64,000 nt of DNA, taken from NCBI GenBank assembly GCA_026004735.1, contig BPJS01000001.1, forward strand, positions 4,234,859 through 4,298,858, read 5' to 3'. Position numbers and translations under genes: made by a program. Below are positions 8,702 to 18,646 of this stretch, piece by piece. This stretch comes from Isosphaeraceae bacterium. GTDB lineage: Bacteria > Planctomycetota > Planctomycetia > Isosphaerales > Isosphaeraceae. Numbering within the stretch: position 1 is the stretch's first letter; each line of letters starts with the position of its first letter. The notes under the pieces were generated by a model, which saw only the letters and a program-made list of their open reading frames with translations, ran no database searches and was not told the DNA's origin.

Positions 8702-10126
8702 ATGCGGCTTGATACCTCTCAGCAGATGCGGACCGAAATGCGGCTCCGAATGGCGCCGCGGATGATCCAGTCAATGGAGATCCTTCAACTGCCGATCTTG
8801 GCTCTTCAGGAACGGATCGAGCAGGAGCTGACCGAAAACCCGTTGTTGGTCGATCTTCGGGACGCGGCGCCCCGCTCCAGCGACGACGTTCCGGCCGAGC
8901 CGGCTGCCGAACCGGAGCCGGCTCCCGAACCATTCGATGGCTACAACGAGTGGGCGGAGTCGCTGAGCGAAATGCATCGGCCGAGCCGGGCCGCCCGCCT
9001 GGAAGAGTCCGACCGCAAGCAGGATGCCATGCTCAACATGGCCAGCCGGCCGGCTTCGTTCCGCGAAGATCTGGCCCACCAGCTTGGGTTCTTTGAGCTT
9101 AGCCCCGAGATTCGCTCCCTGGCCGAGTACATCATCTACAACCTCGACGACTCGGGGTATCTGCCCAGTTCGCTCGAGGAGATCGTCAGGGACTTTGGCC
9201 ACAACGTCACTCTGGCTCAGGCGGAGGAGGCTCTCCGGGTGGTTCAGCGGCTCGATCCTCCCGGCGTCGGGGCCCGCAACCTGGCCGAGTGCCTGCTGCT
9301 CCAGTTGACGCCCGACACGCCGCACCGCGACCTGCTGGCCACGCTGATCCGCGACCATTTGGACGATCTTCGCCAGAACCGGCTACCCGCGCTCGAGAAG
9401 AAGCTGGGCGTTCCGATGGCCACGCTCAAGCAGGCCATCGAGCAGCTTCGCCGCCTCGACCCCCGCCCGGGGGCCCGTGGCGGCGACGATCGCTCCAACT
9501 ACGTCGTCCCGGATCTGGTCGTCGAGCCGGAGGCTGATGGAACTTACCGCGTGCGCCTGCTCGACGAACGCACCCCTCACCTGGCCATCTCCCGCCGTTA
9601 TCAGCGGCTGCTCAAGAACGGCCACGCCGACCCAGCCACCCGAACCTTCCTTCACAAGAAACTTCAATCCGCCCGCTGGCTGATCGAGTCGATCGAGCAG
9701 CGGCGCAACACGTTGCTCAAGGTTGCCCAGGCTATCGTCAACCACCAGAAGGCATTCCTCGATCACGGCCCGGAATCGCTCGAGCCGCTCAAAATGCAGC
9801 AGATTGCCGACGAAGTCGGGGTCCACGTCACGACCGTGAGCCGGGCCGTCGACGACAAGTGGATTCAAACCCCGCGCGGGATCTTCCCGTTGAAGCGATT
9901 CTTCGGCGGCGGCACCAAGACTGCCGACGGCGACGACGTGGCTTGGGAGACGATCAAACAACGCCTGCTCGAGATCATCGCCAAGGAAGATAAGAGTCGG
10001 CCGCTCTCCGACGAGGAAATCGTCGAAGCGCTGGCTCAACAGGGCTTCCCGGTTGCGCGGCGAACCGTCACGAAGTACCGCAAAGCGCTCAAGATTCCGT
10101 CGAGCCGCCAGCGGCGCAAATTCTGA
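8702..10126 (+). CDS. rpoN: RNA polymerase sigma-54 factor
   Basis: A 474-residue sigma-54. Region I is Gln/Leu-rich (MRLRMAPRMIQSMEILQLPILALQERIEQEL) and interacts with activators. An acidic, Pro/Ala-rich region II follows, then the core-binding region (SLAEYIIYNLDDSGYLPSSLEEI) and the -12 recognition helix (MQQIADEVGVHVTTVSRAVDDKWIQTPRGIFPLKRFF). The RpoN box is ARRTVTKYR at 452-460. All expected regions are present, so it should be functional. The frame is open upstream to 8564, but ATG 8702 starts exactly at region I and follows a G-rich ribosome site. A -24/-12 element precedes it. Confidence 0.95.
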   Translation: MRLDTSQQMRTEMRLRMAPRMIQSMEILQLPILALQERIEQELTENPLLVDLRDAAPRSSDDVPAEPAAEPEPAPEPFDGYNEWAESLSEMHRPSRAARLEESDRKQDAMLNMASRPASFREDLAHQLGFFELSPEIRSLAEYIIYNLDDSGYLPSSLEEIVRDFGHNVTLAQAEEALRVVQRLDPPGVGARNLAECLLLQLTPDTPHRDLLATLIRDHLDDLRQNRLPALEKKLGVPMATLKQAIEQLRRLDPRPGARGGDDRSNYVVPDLVVEPEADGTYRVRLLDERTPHLAISRRYQRLLKNGHADPATRTFLHKKLQSARWLIESIEQRRNTLLKVAQAIVNHQKAFLDHGPESLEPLKMQQIADEVGVHVTTVSRAVDDKWIQTPRGIFPLKRFFGGGTKTADGDDVAWETIKQRLLEIIAKEDKSRPLSDEEIVEALAQQGFPVARRTVTKYRKALKIPSSRQRRKF

Positions 10127-10149
10127 GAACCAGACTGCGGCCGCGGCCC

Positions 10150-10587
10150 TCAGGCCAGGCTGGCTCGCGGTGGACCCGACCGCGCGGCCGCGCGCGCGGC
10201 GTCGTCAGGCTCGACGACCGGCTTACTTGTGTCCAGGCCGAGCAGCCGCCGCGTCGCTACCTCGTAGCCCAGATCGAGCGCCGTCTCCAGGATCCGCCGC
10301 GCCTGGCGTGGTCCAAGCTCCCGCACCAGCTCCAGAATCTCCCGCTCGGTGGGCCCCAGGCCCTCGCCGGCTCGCACCGGTTCCTGCTCCATCTGATCAT
10401 CGGCCAGATAATCAAGCGAAACCCCCAGCGCCTTCGCGATCCGAAACGCATACTCCAGGCTGGGACTCGACTTGCCCCGCAACACCCGCGACACCTCGGA
10501 GTCGCTGACCGACGAGAGCTTGGCCAGCCGTTGCTGGTTCAAGCCCTGACGAACCATCTGTCGGTAAACCTTCTCGGCGAATGTCAT
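10150..10587 (-). CDS. XRE-family helix-turn-helix regulator
   Basis: A 145-residue cytoplasmic DNA-binding protein. The lambda-repressor-like HTH occupies about residues 5-60 (LNQQRLAKLSSVSDSEVSRVLRG, then SLEYAFRIAKALGVSLDYL). The C-terminal part is helical (TEREILELVRELGPRQARRILETALDLG) and may mediate dimerisation. It is convergent with rpoN, leaving only 23 nt between the stops. The ATG lacks a Shine-Dalgarno sequence and a TATACT box ends 6 nt upstream, suggesting a leaderless transcript. The target is unknown. Confidence 0.85.
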   Translation of the reverse strand: MTFAEKVYRQMVRQGLNQQRLAKLSSVSDSEVSRVLRGKSSPSLEYAFRIAKALGVSLDYLADDQMEQEPVRAGEGLGPTEREILELVRELGPRQARRILETALDLGYEVATRRLLGLDTSKPVVEPDDAARAAARSGPPRASLA

Positions 10588-10593
10588 GTCGGG

Positions 10594-10599
10594 AGTATA
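10594..10599 (-). promoter_or_regulatory. putative -10 element giving a leaderless transcript
   Basis: On the minus strand TATACT is followed by CCCGAC and then the ATG of the XRE regulator. With the usual 6-8 nt from -10 to start site, transcription would begin at or next to the start codon. A -35 match (TTCCCA, 17-nt spacer) is weak, so confidence is moderate. Confidence 0.4.
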
Positions 10600-10701
10600 A
10601 AGGTCGATCCCGTCGATGGGAACAAAATTCCCGAAAACAGAATCAGGGCCACGAATCCGGGACAGACATCCCGTCGGCCGATCTCCACTCGGCCGCTCAT
10701 C

Positions 10702-10729
10702 GTTTGCCTGAACCTATTTCTAGGCAAAC
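10702..10729. promoter_or_regulatory. inverted repeat, possible operator
   Basis: GTTTGCCT and AGGCAAAC are perfect 8-nt arms separated by 12 nt. The element lies between the XRE regulator (upstream side) and the 3' end of the polyprenyl synthetase gene. No T-run follows in either direction, so a dyad operator for the XRE protein fits better than a terminator. This is inference. Confidence 0.35.
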
Positions 10730-10827
10730 CCCTCATGCGAACGCATCAGGACGACCGGAACCGTCGTGATGCGATCCAATTCCCGCCGCGCCGAGGTGGG
10801 ACTCCCCGGCTTGGGAGGACCGGGGGT

Positions 10828-11835
10828 TCAAATGGCCCGGCGGACGACGCATTGGGCGATCTGGTCCAGGTGGTCGCGGGCGACCGAGGGTGGCAACTGG
10901 GCCAGGCAGGAGCGGGCCACGGCGATCGACCGATCGGCATAGCCCCATGCTTCCTCCAAGACACCGGTCTGCTCGAGCAAGGGACGGAGTTGACGTCGGG
11001 TGTCGGCCCCGGGCTGGCTCAGGATGGAGCGGACCCGGGCAGCCAGATCCGAGTCGCTGCTACGCAGGAGCCGAATCAGAGGTAGCGTTAGCTTCTGCTT
11101 TTGCAAGTCGGTTCCCATGGTCTTGCCACTGGTCGCCTCATCGCCGAGCAGGTCGAGCACGTCGTCGGCGATCTGGAAGGCGACCCCCAGTTCCCGGCCA
11201 TACCGGTCCATGGCCGCGACCGTCGCCTCGTCTCCCCCGGCGTAGTGAACGCCGAGCCGGCAGGAGACCGCCGTCAACTCGGCGGTCTTGCCCCGGATGA
11301 TCTCGAAGTAGTCGGACTCGCTCAGGTCGAGGTTGCCGCGGTTGTGGACCTGCATCATCTCGCCCTCGCAGACGAGGTTGGTTGCCCGGCCGATCCAACG
11401 GCAGGCGAGCGTAGAGTCCAGCGAAGCGGCCAGAAAGAAGGCGTGGCTAAACAGGTAATCGCCGAGCAGAACGGCCGTCTCGTTGCTCCACTCGGCGTTA
11501 ACCGTGGCCGCATGGCGACGCACCAAAGCCTCGTCCAGAACATCGTCGTGGACCAGGGTGGCCGTGTGGATCATCTCAACGACGGCCGCCAGAACTCGAT
11601 GCGCCGGCTTGACCGAGCCGCAGGCCTGCGCCGTCAAAAACAGCAGAGCAGGCCGCAACCGTTTGCCCCGGAGTCGCGCCGCGTGCTCCACGACCTCCTG
11701 GACGAACGCATGGTGACTGCGCAGTTCGGCGGCGAAAATACGCTCGGCCTCGGCCAGGTCGGCCGCGATCGGCGCATACAAGCGGGCCAGCGTGACGCGG
11801 GTTTGTTCGGCTCCGGGCAAGAGCGTCGTGGTCAT
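10828..11835 (-). CDS. polyprenyl (trans-isoprenyl) diphosphate synthase
   Basis: A 335-residue enzyme that condenses isopentenyl diphosphate onto allylic diphosphates to make long-chain polyprenyl diphosphates, used for quinone side chains or lipid carriers. Motifs are GKRLRP at 57-62, the first Asp-rich motif DDVLDE at 97-102, GKTAEL around 182-187 and the second Asp-rich motif DDVLD at 224-228. Several bulky residues precede the first motif, as in the octaprenyl/solanesyl group, but chain length cannot be fixed from sequence alone. ATG 11835 has GGAGG at good spacing and overlaps the moaC stop in an ATGA sequence, so the pair is translationally coupled. Confidence 0.92.
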   Translation of the reverse strand: MTTTLLPGAEQTRVTLARLYAPIAADLAEAERIFAAELRSHHAFVQEVVEHAARLRGKRLRPALLFLTAQACGSVKPAHRVLAAVVEMIHTATLVHDDVLDEALVRRHAATVNAEWSNETAVLLGDYLFSHAFFLAASLDSTLACRWIGRATNLVCEGEMMQVHNRGNLDLSESDYFEIIRGKTAELTAVSCRLGVHYAGGDEATVAAMDRYGRELGVAFQIADDVLDLLGDEATSGKTMGTDLQKQKLTLPLIRLLRSSDSDLAARVRSILSQPGADTRRQLRPLLEQTGVLEEAWGYADRSIAVARSCLAQLPPSVARDHLDQIAQCVVRRAI

Positions 11836-12350
11836 GGTTGGCCTCCGCCCAACGTCCCCGGTTGATCGGTAACATCGCGCCGAAACGAGCCTGACCGCCC
11901 TCCGTGTTTCTCCTCCAGCCGCACCCGCTCGATGACCAGCTCTCGATCGACAGACTTGCACATGTCGTAGATCGTGAGCGACGCCACCGCGACCGCCGTC
12001 AACGCCTCCATCTCGACCCCCGTCCGACCGTGGCACCGCACCCGAGCCTCCACCCGCAACAGACCCGGGTCGTCGGCATCCCACTCGAATCCCACCTCCA
12101 CCGCGTCCAAAGGTACCGAATGGCAAAGCGGGATTAGTTCGTCGGTCCGTTTCGCCGCCTGAATCCCCGCCAGCCGCGCCACCTCCAAAACATCCCCCTT
12201 GGACAGAGCCCGATCGGCAATCAGCCGACGCGTCTCTGGGCGCATCCGAACCAGCCCTGAGGCCCGCGCTTCCCGCTCCGTGACCGCTTTGCCGGATACG
12301 TCCACCATCCGACTCCCACCGGCCTGATCAAAGTGCGTCAAAGCGCTCAT
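11832..12350 (-). CDS. moaC: cyclic pyranopterin monophosphate synthase MoaC
   Basis: This enzyme acts in molybdenum cofactor synthesis, converting the MoaA product to cyclic pyranopterin monophosphate. At 172 residues it has the family hallmarks: MVDVSGK near the N-terminus, [13 protein letters not shown] with Lys51, LCHSVPL at 75-81, [10 protein letters not shown] at 111-120 and YDMCK at 128-132. Lys51 and Lys132 correspond to the catalytic lysines known in E. coli. The frame continues to an ATG at 12368; 12350 is preferred because homologues begin near here. The other moa genes are not in the window. Confidence 0.93.
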   Translation of the reverse strand: MSALTHFDQAGGSRMVDVSGKAVTEREARASGLVRMRPETRRLIADRALSKGDVLEVARLAGIQAAKRTDELIPLCHSVPLDAVEVGFEWDADDPGLLRVEARVRCHGRTGVEMEALTAVAVASLTIYDMCKSVDRELVIERVRLEEKHGGRSGSFRRDVTDQPGTLGGGQP

Positions 12351-12412
12351 GATTCGCCCATCGTTCAATTCATTCTGAAATCATTGTATTCGGGAGAACG
12401 GGCACCTTCAAT

Positions 12413-14011
12413 TCATTGTGGGCCGCTTTTCGGGGCTGGTTGTTCCCAGATTCCGGCCAGCCAGACCCCCTGTCGCGATTGGGCGGCGAGGGCCGGGCCG
12501 GACTCGACCAAGCGACGGATCCCGGTCGTCCAGTAGGCGGTGCGTCGATGAACGAGGATCCATCGGGACGTTGCCACCGCTTCCTGGTCGCCGAGGAGCA
12601 ATTCCCGCCGCGCCATGGCGGGCGTCGTCAGGGCCAGGCCCTGCTGGGGCGCCAGGCTGGGTGCCAGCGCGCACCGCTCGCCCGGGGCCGCCGCCTCCAC
12701 CAGCCGCTCCAGGAGCGGCTCGTCCACGACATCCGTCCAATAGGTCAGCTCCAGGCCCAGCCGTTCCGCTCCTTTAAGCCCGCCGACCAGCGCGTTGTAG
12801 TAACTCAATTGGTAGGGATGGAGTCCGATCACGCCCGCCGCCTGCGACAACAGCAGAACGCCCAGAGCGAGGCGGGCCAGGCGGCCTTGAAAACGGTCCC
12901 AGATCGCTCCGAAGCCCAGGCCGATCCCCAGCGCCAGCAGCGGAAAAACCGGTAGGAACAACCGCTCCCCGTCGTAGATGGCGACCCGAGTGCTAAACAG
13001 CGTCAGCCAGCCAGCCATGACGCCGACGAGCATCACCGCCTGCGGTCGGATCCACGGCCTGCTCAGTCCGGCCACCAGACCCACCGCGGCCAGCCCCAAC
13101 AGCCCCACCGGCACCGTCGCCAGCGTGTAAAACCAGGGATAGTGCCAGGGAACGTCCACGTCGCGGTAGACGGTTCCGAAGTATTGGGTGAGGATCGGGA
13201 CTCGTTCGTAACCAGTCCGAAAGAAGGCCATCAAACGGGGTCCAGTGTCATACCAAAGCCACGGCCAGCCGAGAAAAAACACCGACAGACCGGACGCCAC
13301 CCAGACGGCCGCGCCCAGGACCGCCCGCCGCCACGGCAGTTGCCAACCGATCCAGATCAACCCGGCAGGCAGAAGCAGCCAGCCGTGGATCTTGGTCAGC
13401 AAGGCCAATCCCCAGAGCGCACCCGCCCCGCCCAGCGCCCGGAGCGGCCGCGGGGCTCGGGTCGCGCGCATCACTGCCAACAGCCCAACCGTCCAGAACA
13501 ACCCCACGAAGGTATCGAGCGCCCCGAGGTGCGCATGACCGAAAAGCCGGGGCATCAGCAGGAGCCCAGCCCCAGCGCCCAGGCCCGAGGCCCAGCCGCC
13601 CCAGCGTCCGCCTTCCAACGCCACGCGCCCAACGAGCAGCCCAAACGCCAGCGCCGGCGCCACTCGCCCCGAGCGGACAAACAGGCCAGTCGGATCGCCG
13701 CCACGGACGATCGCCTCAATCGGCTCGAACGCCGTGGACGCCAGGCCCAGCAACCACCGCCCCAGGGGCGGATGCTCCGCATTGTCCCGGTAGATCCGTT
13801 CTACGGCCACCGGCTTAAACGCCCCCCCGCCCAACCGGAGCAGACTCGTGACGTAGACCCGGCCGGGACGCACATCCAGCGGCTCGTCGATCGTGATCCC
13901 CGGGTCGCCCAGAGTGAGCAACACCGCCAGGCTGGCCAGCACGCCCAGCACCCACGCCAGGCGACAACCTGTCCGACCCGCCAGCTCCGGTGTGACCCGC
14001 GATTCTTGCAT
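12413..14011 (-). CDS. GT39-like membrane glycosyltransferase
   Basis: A 532-residue polytopic membrane protein with about ten hydrophobic segments. It resembles the ArnT/PMT (GT-C fold) glycosyltransferases that use polyprenyl-phosphate sugars on the outer face of the inner membrane. The acidic pair in the first loop (TIDEP, 40-44) and the DNAEHPPLGRWLLG segment (76-89) are typical of this group. A further loop has TRVAIYDGERLFLPVFP. ATG 14011 is chosen over an in-frame codon at 14041 because it directly precedes the first charged residues and transmembrane helix. The acceptor is unknown; lipid or protein glycosylation are both possible. Confidence 0.82.
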   Translation of the reverse strand: MQESRVTPELAGRTGCRLAWVLGVLASLAVLLTLGDPGITIDEPLDVRPGRVYVTSLLRLGGGAFKPVAVERIYRDNAEHPPLGRWLLGLASTAFEPIEAIVRGGDPTGLFVRSGRVAPALAFGLLVGRVALEGGRWGGWASGLGAGAGLLLMPRLFGHAHLGALDTFVGLFWTVGLLAVMRATRAPRPLRALGGAGALWGLALLTKIHGWLLLPAGLIWIGWQLPWRRAVLGAAVWVASGLSVFFLGWPWLWYDTGPRLMAFFRTGYERVPILTQYFGTVYRDVDVPWHYPWFYTLATVPVGLLGLAAVGLVAGLSRPWIRPQAVMLVGVMAGWLTLFSTRVAIYDGERLFLPVFPLLALGIGLGFGAIWDRFQGRLARLALGVLLLSQAAGVIGLHPYQLSYYNALVGGLKGAERLGLELTYWTDVVDEPLLERLVEAAAPGERCALAPSLAPQQGLALTTPAMARRELLLGDQEAVATSRWILVHRRTAYWTTGIRRLVESGPALAAQSRQGVWLAGIWEQPAPKSGPQ

Positions 14012-14314
14012 GGAGGCACAGTATCTCGGGCGGTGGGGCACCCCGGCAACCGGGCGGTCGGACGAACGCAGCGGCCGACCCTGGACTGCGGTCCCGGCGG
14101 CACGGATGACGTGACGGGTCTTTGGATGGCGCCGATGGTCGAACCGGTTGTTTGGCTCAGACCTGATGAGGATGGGGGGAGATGAGAGGAACGAAGAAAG
14201 CCCGGAACCGGCCTCGTTCCCCGCAATCCTTGGGGGAAAGAGGCCGAATCCGGGCGTGCCGAACGGGAGGCATGATCCTGGGCGAACGGGTCGCGCCGGG
14301 TTCGGTCCGCCCGC
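14012..14314. other. intergenic region with a minus-strand terminator
   Basis: This region lies between the start of the glycosyltransferase and the stop of the HTH-REC regulator. Apart from the terminator hairpin at 14192-14254 it contains no gene I can support. The promoter of the glycosyltransferase should be here but is not obvious. Confidence 0.5.
14192..14254 (-). terminator. intrinsic terminator of the HTH-REC regulator gene
   Basis: On the minus strand CCCGGATTCGGCCTC (14254-14240) pairs with GAGGCCGGTTCCGGG (14215-14201), with one wobble and one mismatch. It is followed by a pyrimidine-rich CTTTCTTCGTT run. It lies about 60 nt downstream of the regulator's stop codon. Confidence 0.65.
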
Positions 14315-14890
14315 TCAGGGTTCCTCGGCCTTCTTCTGCGTCACCAGACGCTTGATTCGCTCGGCCAGAAGCGCCGCGTCAAACGGCTTTTTGAAGGCGT
14401 CATTGAAACCCAGGTTGAAGAGTTCCTCACCGGGCTCCTCGCTGGTCAGAGCGATGAGGATCGTCGCGGCGTGATCGGCGCTTTTGCGCAGGTTTTGAGC
14501 AATCTGCCCGGCTTCGATACGGCCCAGGGCCATATCGATGATCACGCAGTCCGGGTGGAAGCTTTCGGCGCGGATGCCCGCTTCAAAACCGCTGGCCGCG
14601 GTCTCGATGCGGAAGTCCTCGCTCTCGCGCAACTGTTCGCGCAACGCCGCTTGGAGGGGGGCGTCGACGCCAATGACCAGCACCTTGTTGTAAACCTCTG
14701 CTTCCAGTTCGCCCAAAGGCATTCCATGCTCTTTGAGGAACCGGACCAGGTGCTCGCGCGGGATTCGCCGATCCTGGGAACCCGGGATGCGGTATCCGCG
14801 CAAGCGGCCCGAGTCGAACCACTTGCTCACGGTCCGGGGCGCGACCTTGCAGATCTTAGCCACCTGGCCCGTGGTGAACACCTTTCTCAT
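14315..14890 (-). CDS. HTH (excisionase/MerR-like) plus receiver domain regulator
   Basis: A 191-residue protein. Residues 1-55 form a MerR/excisionase-type winged helix (FTTGQVAKICKVAPRTVSKWFDSGRLRGYRIPGSQDRRI). Residues 68-185 form a CheY-like receiver with the phospho-acceptor Asp119 in CVIIDM, an acidic residue at 76, Ser/Thr 149-150 and Lys168 in KKPF. The domain order (DNA-binding first, receiver second) is the reverse of ordinary response regulators. No partner kinase is adjacent; the only complete kinase in the window is at 53849. ATG 14890 has GGAG upstream and marks the start of the HTH; the frame stays open to 15190 without recognisable content. Confidence 0.85.
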   Translation of the reverse strand: MRKVFTTGQVAKICKVAPRTVSKWFDSGRLRGYRIPGSQDRRIPREHLVRFLKEHGMPLGELEAEVYNKVLVIGVDAPLQAALREQLRESEDFRIETAASGFEAGIRAESFHPDCVIIDMALGRIEAGQIAQNLRKSADHAATILIALTSEEPGEELFNLGFNDAFKKPFDAALLAERIKRLVTQKKAEEP

Positions 14891-15441
14891 TTCGAGGACT
14901 CCACTCGCATGTCCGTTCGGCGCGAGACCGCGGGGGTCGTAACAACCCCTCCGGCCGGGATGGTTCGCGGCTCCGGTACGGATCCCAGCCAGGTTGCTCC
15001 ACGACCGGGGGCAACCCCGACGCCGGCCACTCTGGGGCCGGCCAATCCAATCCGGAACGCGAACGATCCCGTTGAGACGGGCGACGCACCGGCTCGGGCA
15101 TCCGCCCGGCGGGACGTCGGCGTGCTGGGCGGCCCAGTGCGAGGGTTCTCCACCCCCCCCGCTGTCCACGGACCCCCCGAACGCCCTCACGCAAGGGGCG
15201 GACGAGAGGCGGCCGAGGGGTTGAGACCCTCCGGCGTCCCGTGGCGAACCTGACCGTCACGACTATTTTTCGATCCGCACGGCGCACGACTTTAGCAACG
15301 AAGGCTCGCTTCGCCGCGATCTGTCAAATCATTCGGGTCGGTCCGGCCGCGCTCAAGATCCCGATCGAGCCATCCGCCCCAGTCGCGCCTGCCGTACTCA
15401 AGGCTCCATGCGCACCGTCCGGCCCGCAGCCAGACCGTCGC
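14891..15441. other. 551-nt intergenic region
   Basis: Between the FlgI-like gene and the HTH-REC regulator, both on the minus strand. Open frames here are low-complexity and lack ribosome sites. A short AT-rich patch (15265-15275, around CTATTTTTCG) stands out in the GC-rich surroundings and could belong to a promoter, but I found no clear -35/-10 pair and no riboswitch I recognise. Confidence 0.45.
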
Positions 15442-17280
15442 TTATTTGGCCTTCCGGTTGAGCCCGCCCTTGGGCCAGATCCGCTCAAAGAATCGCGGCC
15501 GCCGCACGGGCCCCTCTCCCGACGCGCGGCCGACCGACTCATCCTTCTTCGGCTCCTCCAAGGCCAGTTGCGCGCGCTCGTATCCGGGGTCCGCTGCCGG
15601 CAGGGCGTCAACGACCAGCGTGCCCTCGAGATTCTTCAACCGCTCGGCCGACCGCAACAGCTCGACGACCTGCGGATACGTCGCGCCGAGCTGCGCCGCC
15701 TTGCGAATCACTTCGCCCAGTTCCAGGCGGCTCACGGTGCGGCGGTCCACCGCATCCGGCCCGGCAGCCACCCGGGTCAGCTGCGCTTCGTCGTCCTCGG
15801 GGCCGGCGTTGACCAGTACGCCGTTCGGGTCGCCCAGGACCAGCGGCGGGAGCAGACGCTGCCGCCGGCCAAAGACGACGATCTCACTCCGGCGACTGTT
15901 GGAGACATGGACCAGCGGCGGACCTTCGCTGTCGACCAAATAAAGGTGGAACGGTTCCGCCGGACGATTCCGCAACGCCTTGATCGCCGCGATCCGCAAG
16001 GCCATCGTATCGCCTTGCCAATCGTCTTCGTCGAACGCCAGCCGCTCAGGTTCGAAGACCGAGACCTTGCCGAGAAATGGGTCGTTTTCATCGAGCGTTC
16101 GAAGGGCGTTGAACGCCCCGTAGCGGACCTCCGTCTCAGGGTGGCTGAGCAGCTCGCGCAGCCGGGCGATCGCCCCGCCCTGGTCGCTGGCGGCGAGTGC
16201 GGCCAGGGCGAACGCGCGAAACTCGGGCCGCTCGACCGCCGCGGCCGCCAGCACATCCGCGCCCGAGGCATCGTTCAAATATCCCAAGGCTTCCGCCGCG
16301 AAGAACCGCACGTTCGGATCGGGACTCTCCAGCCCGGTCTTCAGAGTCGGAATGGCGTTACGCCCCAGCCCCTCCAGCTTGAGGGCCGCGACGCCGGCCT
16401 TGGACGGATCGAGCAGCTCCGCCTTCCACTGCTCCAGTCGCTGCGCCCGCAGCTCCGGGGTGTCCACGACAGGCAGCAATTGCAAGACCTGGAAATACCG
16501 AGCCTGGTTCTGGTGGTAGACCTTGGGCACATGCAAGACCAGGTACTGGTCGGTTTTGGCCTCGGCCAGCCCCTTCTGGTCGACACCCTCGAGGCGGAAA
16601 AACCGCCGTCCCACAACCGTTTGCAAGAGCGCGGCGGTTTTAATGCTCTTGCGGTTGTCCTTGATGATCAGGGCGTATGGGATGTCGGCTCGGACCCGTG
16701 TTCCCCCCAAAACGCGGCCGACTTTGACGTTGGTCGGTGCCTCTCGGGTCCCCGTGACGATGGGACCAGCCGCCCAGGCCAGAACCTTTCCCTCCAGCTC
16801 CCGCCCCTGGGCATAAGCCACCTGGGTCAGTTCCGCCTTGAGCAGGACGCCACCCTCGAGGCTCGTTGTCGTCGACGCCGGGGTGAGCTCGATGTCGGCA
16901 TCAAACCGATCCTCCCGAGTCACCCCAACCGGCAAGGTCGCCTTGACCAGGACCAGCGACGTCGCCTTGCTGGCGAGCACACGTTCGGGCTGAGGCACCA
17001 TCGCCGCCCGCATCTGGCCCAGGATCTTGTCGCGGTAGAGACCTGGCTCGGGGTCGCTGCCGGTCCCATCCAGTCCGACGACCAGGCCCACGCCTTCGAC
17101 CCGGACGGTCCCCTGGGCACGCACGTAGGCCAGGTCGCCGACCGTCTCGTCGATCTTCAGCGGCGGATCCTTCTTGGCCAGCGGACCCTTACCTCGAGGG
17201 AGATCCGCGCCGCCGAGCCAGGCCACGGCCGCGGCCGAGCTGCCCATTACCAGGACCTGCCTGCGGTTCGGTTCTCGCAT
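15442..17280 (-). CDS. FlgI-like domain / HEAT-repeat fusion, exported
   Basis: A 612-residue protein. The N-terminus (NRRQVLVMGSSAAAVAWLGG) looks like a twin-arginine-type export signal. Residues 48-76, with GDLAYVRAQGTVRVEGVGLV followed by VGLDGTGSD, match the start of flagellar P-ring protein FlgI (GVRxNQLxGYGLVVGLxGTGD). Similarity seems to continue through the region that defines the ring fold. Residues from about 300 to 400 form HEAT-like repeats (PDPNVRFFAAEALGYL, HPETEVRYGAFNALRTL). The last part is unique and ends in a basic tail. No other flagellar gene is in the window. It may form a periplasmic ring or scaffold unrelated to motility. Downstream partner of the FGE gene, 104 nt apart. 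Confidence 0.7.
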   Translation of the reverse strand: MREPNRRQVLVMGSSAAAVAWLGGADLPRGKGPLAKKDPPLKIDETVGDLAYVRAQGTVRVEGVGLVVGLDGTGSDPEPGLYRDKILGQMRAAMVPQPERVLASKATSLVLVKATLPVGVTREDRFDADIELTPASTTTSLEGGVLLKAELTQVAYAQGRELEGKVLAWAAGPIVTGTREAPTNVKVGRVLGGTRVRADIPYALIIKDNRKSIKTAALLQTVVGRRFFRLEGVDQKGLAEAKTDQYLVLHVPKVYHQNQARYFQVLQLLPVVDTPELRAQRLEQWKAELLDPSKAGVAALKLEGLGRNAIPTLKTGLESPDPNVRFFAAEALGYLNDASGADVLAAAAVERPEFRAFALAALAASDQGGAIARLRELLSHPETEVRYGAFNALRTLDENDPFLGKVSVFEPERLAFDEDDWQGDTMALRIAAIKALRNRPAEPFHLYLVDSEGPPLVHVSNSRRSEIVVFGRRQRLLPPLVLGDPNGVLVNAGPEDDEAQLTRVAAGPDAVDRRTVSRLELGEVIRKAAQLGATYPQVVELLRSAERLKNLEGTLVVDALPAADPGYERAQLALEEPKKDESVGRASGEGPVRRPRFFERIWPKGGLNRKAK

Positions 17281-17384
17281 GTCGCGTCCGAGCCTCCCTG
17301 CTCGACCTCGCCCGACGGCCGCGCGCCACAAACCGCGCCACGGTCCCGCCGGTGGCCCGCACTCTAACCGCTTGCACCGGACTG

Positions 17385-18551
<1,167 letters not shown>

Positions 18552-18573
18552 CGTTCACTCCGTCGCCGGCCAG

Positions 18574-18646
18574 TGGGCGATGACGGACTCGAACCGCCGA
18601 CCATCCGCGTGTAAGGCGGACGCTCTACCAACTGAGCTAATCGCCC
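18574..18646 (-). tRNA. tRNA-Val (anticodon TAC)
   Basis: The cloverleaf is complete: acceptor GGGCGAT/ATCGCCC, D-arm GCTC-AGTTGGTA-GAGC, anticodon arm TCCGC-CTTACAC-GCGGA and T-arm GGCGG-TTCGAGT-CCGTC. The anticodon TAC reads Val codons. CCA is not encoded. Its first 10 nt overlap the 3' end of the upstream SDR gene. Confidence 0.96.

Noticed and set aside
15241..17367. 708-codon open frame on plus
   Set aside because: It is the antisense shadow of the FlgI-like/HEAT gene; its translation is Arg/Gln/Leu-rich with no domain and no ribosome site.
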